From Aquibacillus salsiterrae (GTDB lineage Bacteria; Bacillota; Bacilli; Bacillales; Amphibacillaceae): a DNA stretch of 64,000 nucleotides. Positions 63,792-64,000 of the stretch are shown here, piece by piece. The notes beneath the pieces were generated by a model. The model made no database searches, was not told the DNA's origin, and saw only the letters and a program-made list of their open reading frames with translations. The position numbers and the translations under genes are program-made. Location: contig NZ_JAMQKC010000002.1 of NCBI RefSeq assembly GCF_028416595.1, forward strand, positions 248,001 to 312,000, read 5' to 3'. Position 1 is the first letter of the stretch. Each line of letters opens with the position of its first letter.

Positions 63792-64000
63792 ATGAAGTAC
63801 GTAATTGGTGTTGATTTAGGAACAAGTGCTGTAAAGTTATTACTTGTCAATCAAATGGGAGAAGTTACTTACGAAGTATCGAAAGACTATCCTTTGATCC
63901 AAGAAAAAACGGGATATAGTGAACAAAATCCTGAAGAGTGGGTGAGTCAGACAGTTGCAGGACTGTCTGAACTCATCAATGATTTTGGTGGGGATGTCCA
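63792..64000 (+). CDS. xylB: xylulokinase, 5' part (cut by window end)
   Basis: The first 69 codons of an FGGY-family sugar kinase: MKYVIGVDLGTSAVKLLLVN is the N-terminal ATPase phosphate-binding loop (DLGTS), and YSEQNPEEWV is typical of xylulokinase. It phosphorylates D-xylulose to xylulose 5-phosphate. The ATG follows AGAGAGGTG, 24 nt after the xylA stop. The gene continues beyond the window. Confidence 0.93.
   Translation, partial: MKYVIGVDLGTSAVKLLLVNQMGEVTYEVSKDYPLIQEKTGYSEQNPEEWVSQTVAGLSELINDFGGDV

Overview
The window looks like chromosome of a low-GC Gram-positive bacterium of the order Bacillales, most likely a Bacillaceae member. The reasons are strong AGGAGG-type ribosome binding sites, frequent TTG/GTG starts, catabolite-responsive (cre) palindromes, XylR-type operators, a Spo0E-like small protein, YesL/DUF624 proteins and ABC sugar importers without their own ATPase. 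No species can be named from the sequence alone. No rRNA, tRNA, CRISPR array, insertion sequence or phage gene was seen.

Almost the whole window is a carbohydrate-catabolism island. Positions 730-3669 hold a 2-hydroxyacid dehydrogenase, a Gfo/Idh/MocA oxidoreductase and an M50-type membrane metalloprotease. Module A (4012-11528) is an AraC regulator, a DUF624 protein, a complete importer (binding protein plus two permeases) and two Gfo/Idh/MocA enzymes. Positions 11591-16449 are a housekeeping interlude: a CPA1 Na+/H+ antiporter, PEP carboxylase and a Spo0E-like protein. Positions 16700-24084 hold two AraC regulators, a GH42 beta-galactosidase and a three-gene set (Gfo/Idh/MocA, DUF993 aldolase-like, TIM-barrel isomerase). 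Module B (25286-35602) is a rearranged relative of module A: two Gfo/Idh/MocA enzymes, two TIM-barrel isomerases, AraC, permease-permease-binding protein, DUF624 and a second hydroxyacid dehydrogenase.

Positions 35834-41904 encode an IclR regulator, an FAH-family dehydratase, an aldehyde dehydrogenase and a YjhG-type sugar-acid dehydratase. Together these make the lower Weimberg (oxidative pentose) pathway, leading from a pentonate to 2-oxoglutarate. Positions 42313-54802 hold two more importers, a GH43 beta-xylosidase and a ThuA-Gfo/Idh-TIM barrel-Gfo/Idh set. From 55693 to the end lie an aldo/keto reductase with a GntR regulator, a fifth importer, and divergent xylR and xylAB (xylB is cut by the window edge). 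The fifth importer and xylA have the same promoter architecture with a XylR-type operator, so they probably form one regulon.

Taken together, the island imports plant oligosaccharides through five ATPase-less importers, cleaves some with GH42 and GH43 enzymes, and sends pentose into both the isomerase route (XylA/XylB) and the oxidative route. Eight Gfo/Idh/MocA oxidoreductases with four TIM-barrel isomerases, one ThuA and one DUF993 protein suggest oxidoreductive processing of glycosides (3-keto-sugar chemistry) beside classical hydrolysis. That last point is inference from gene families and context.
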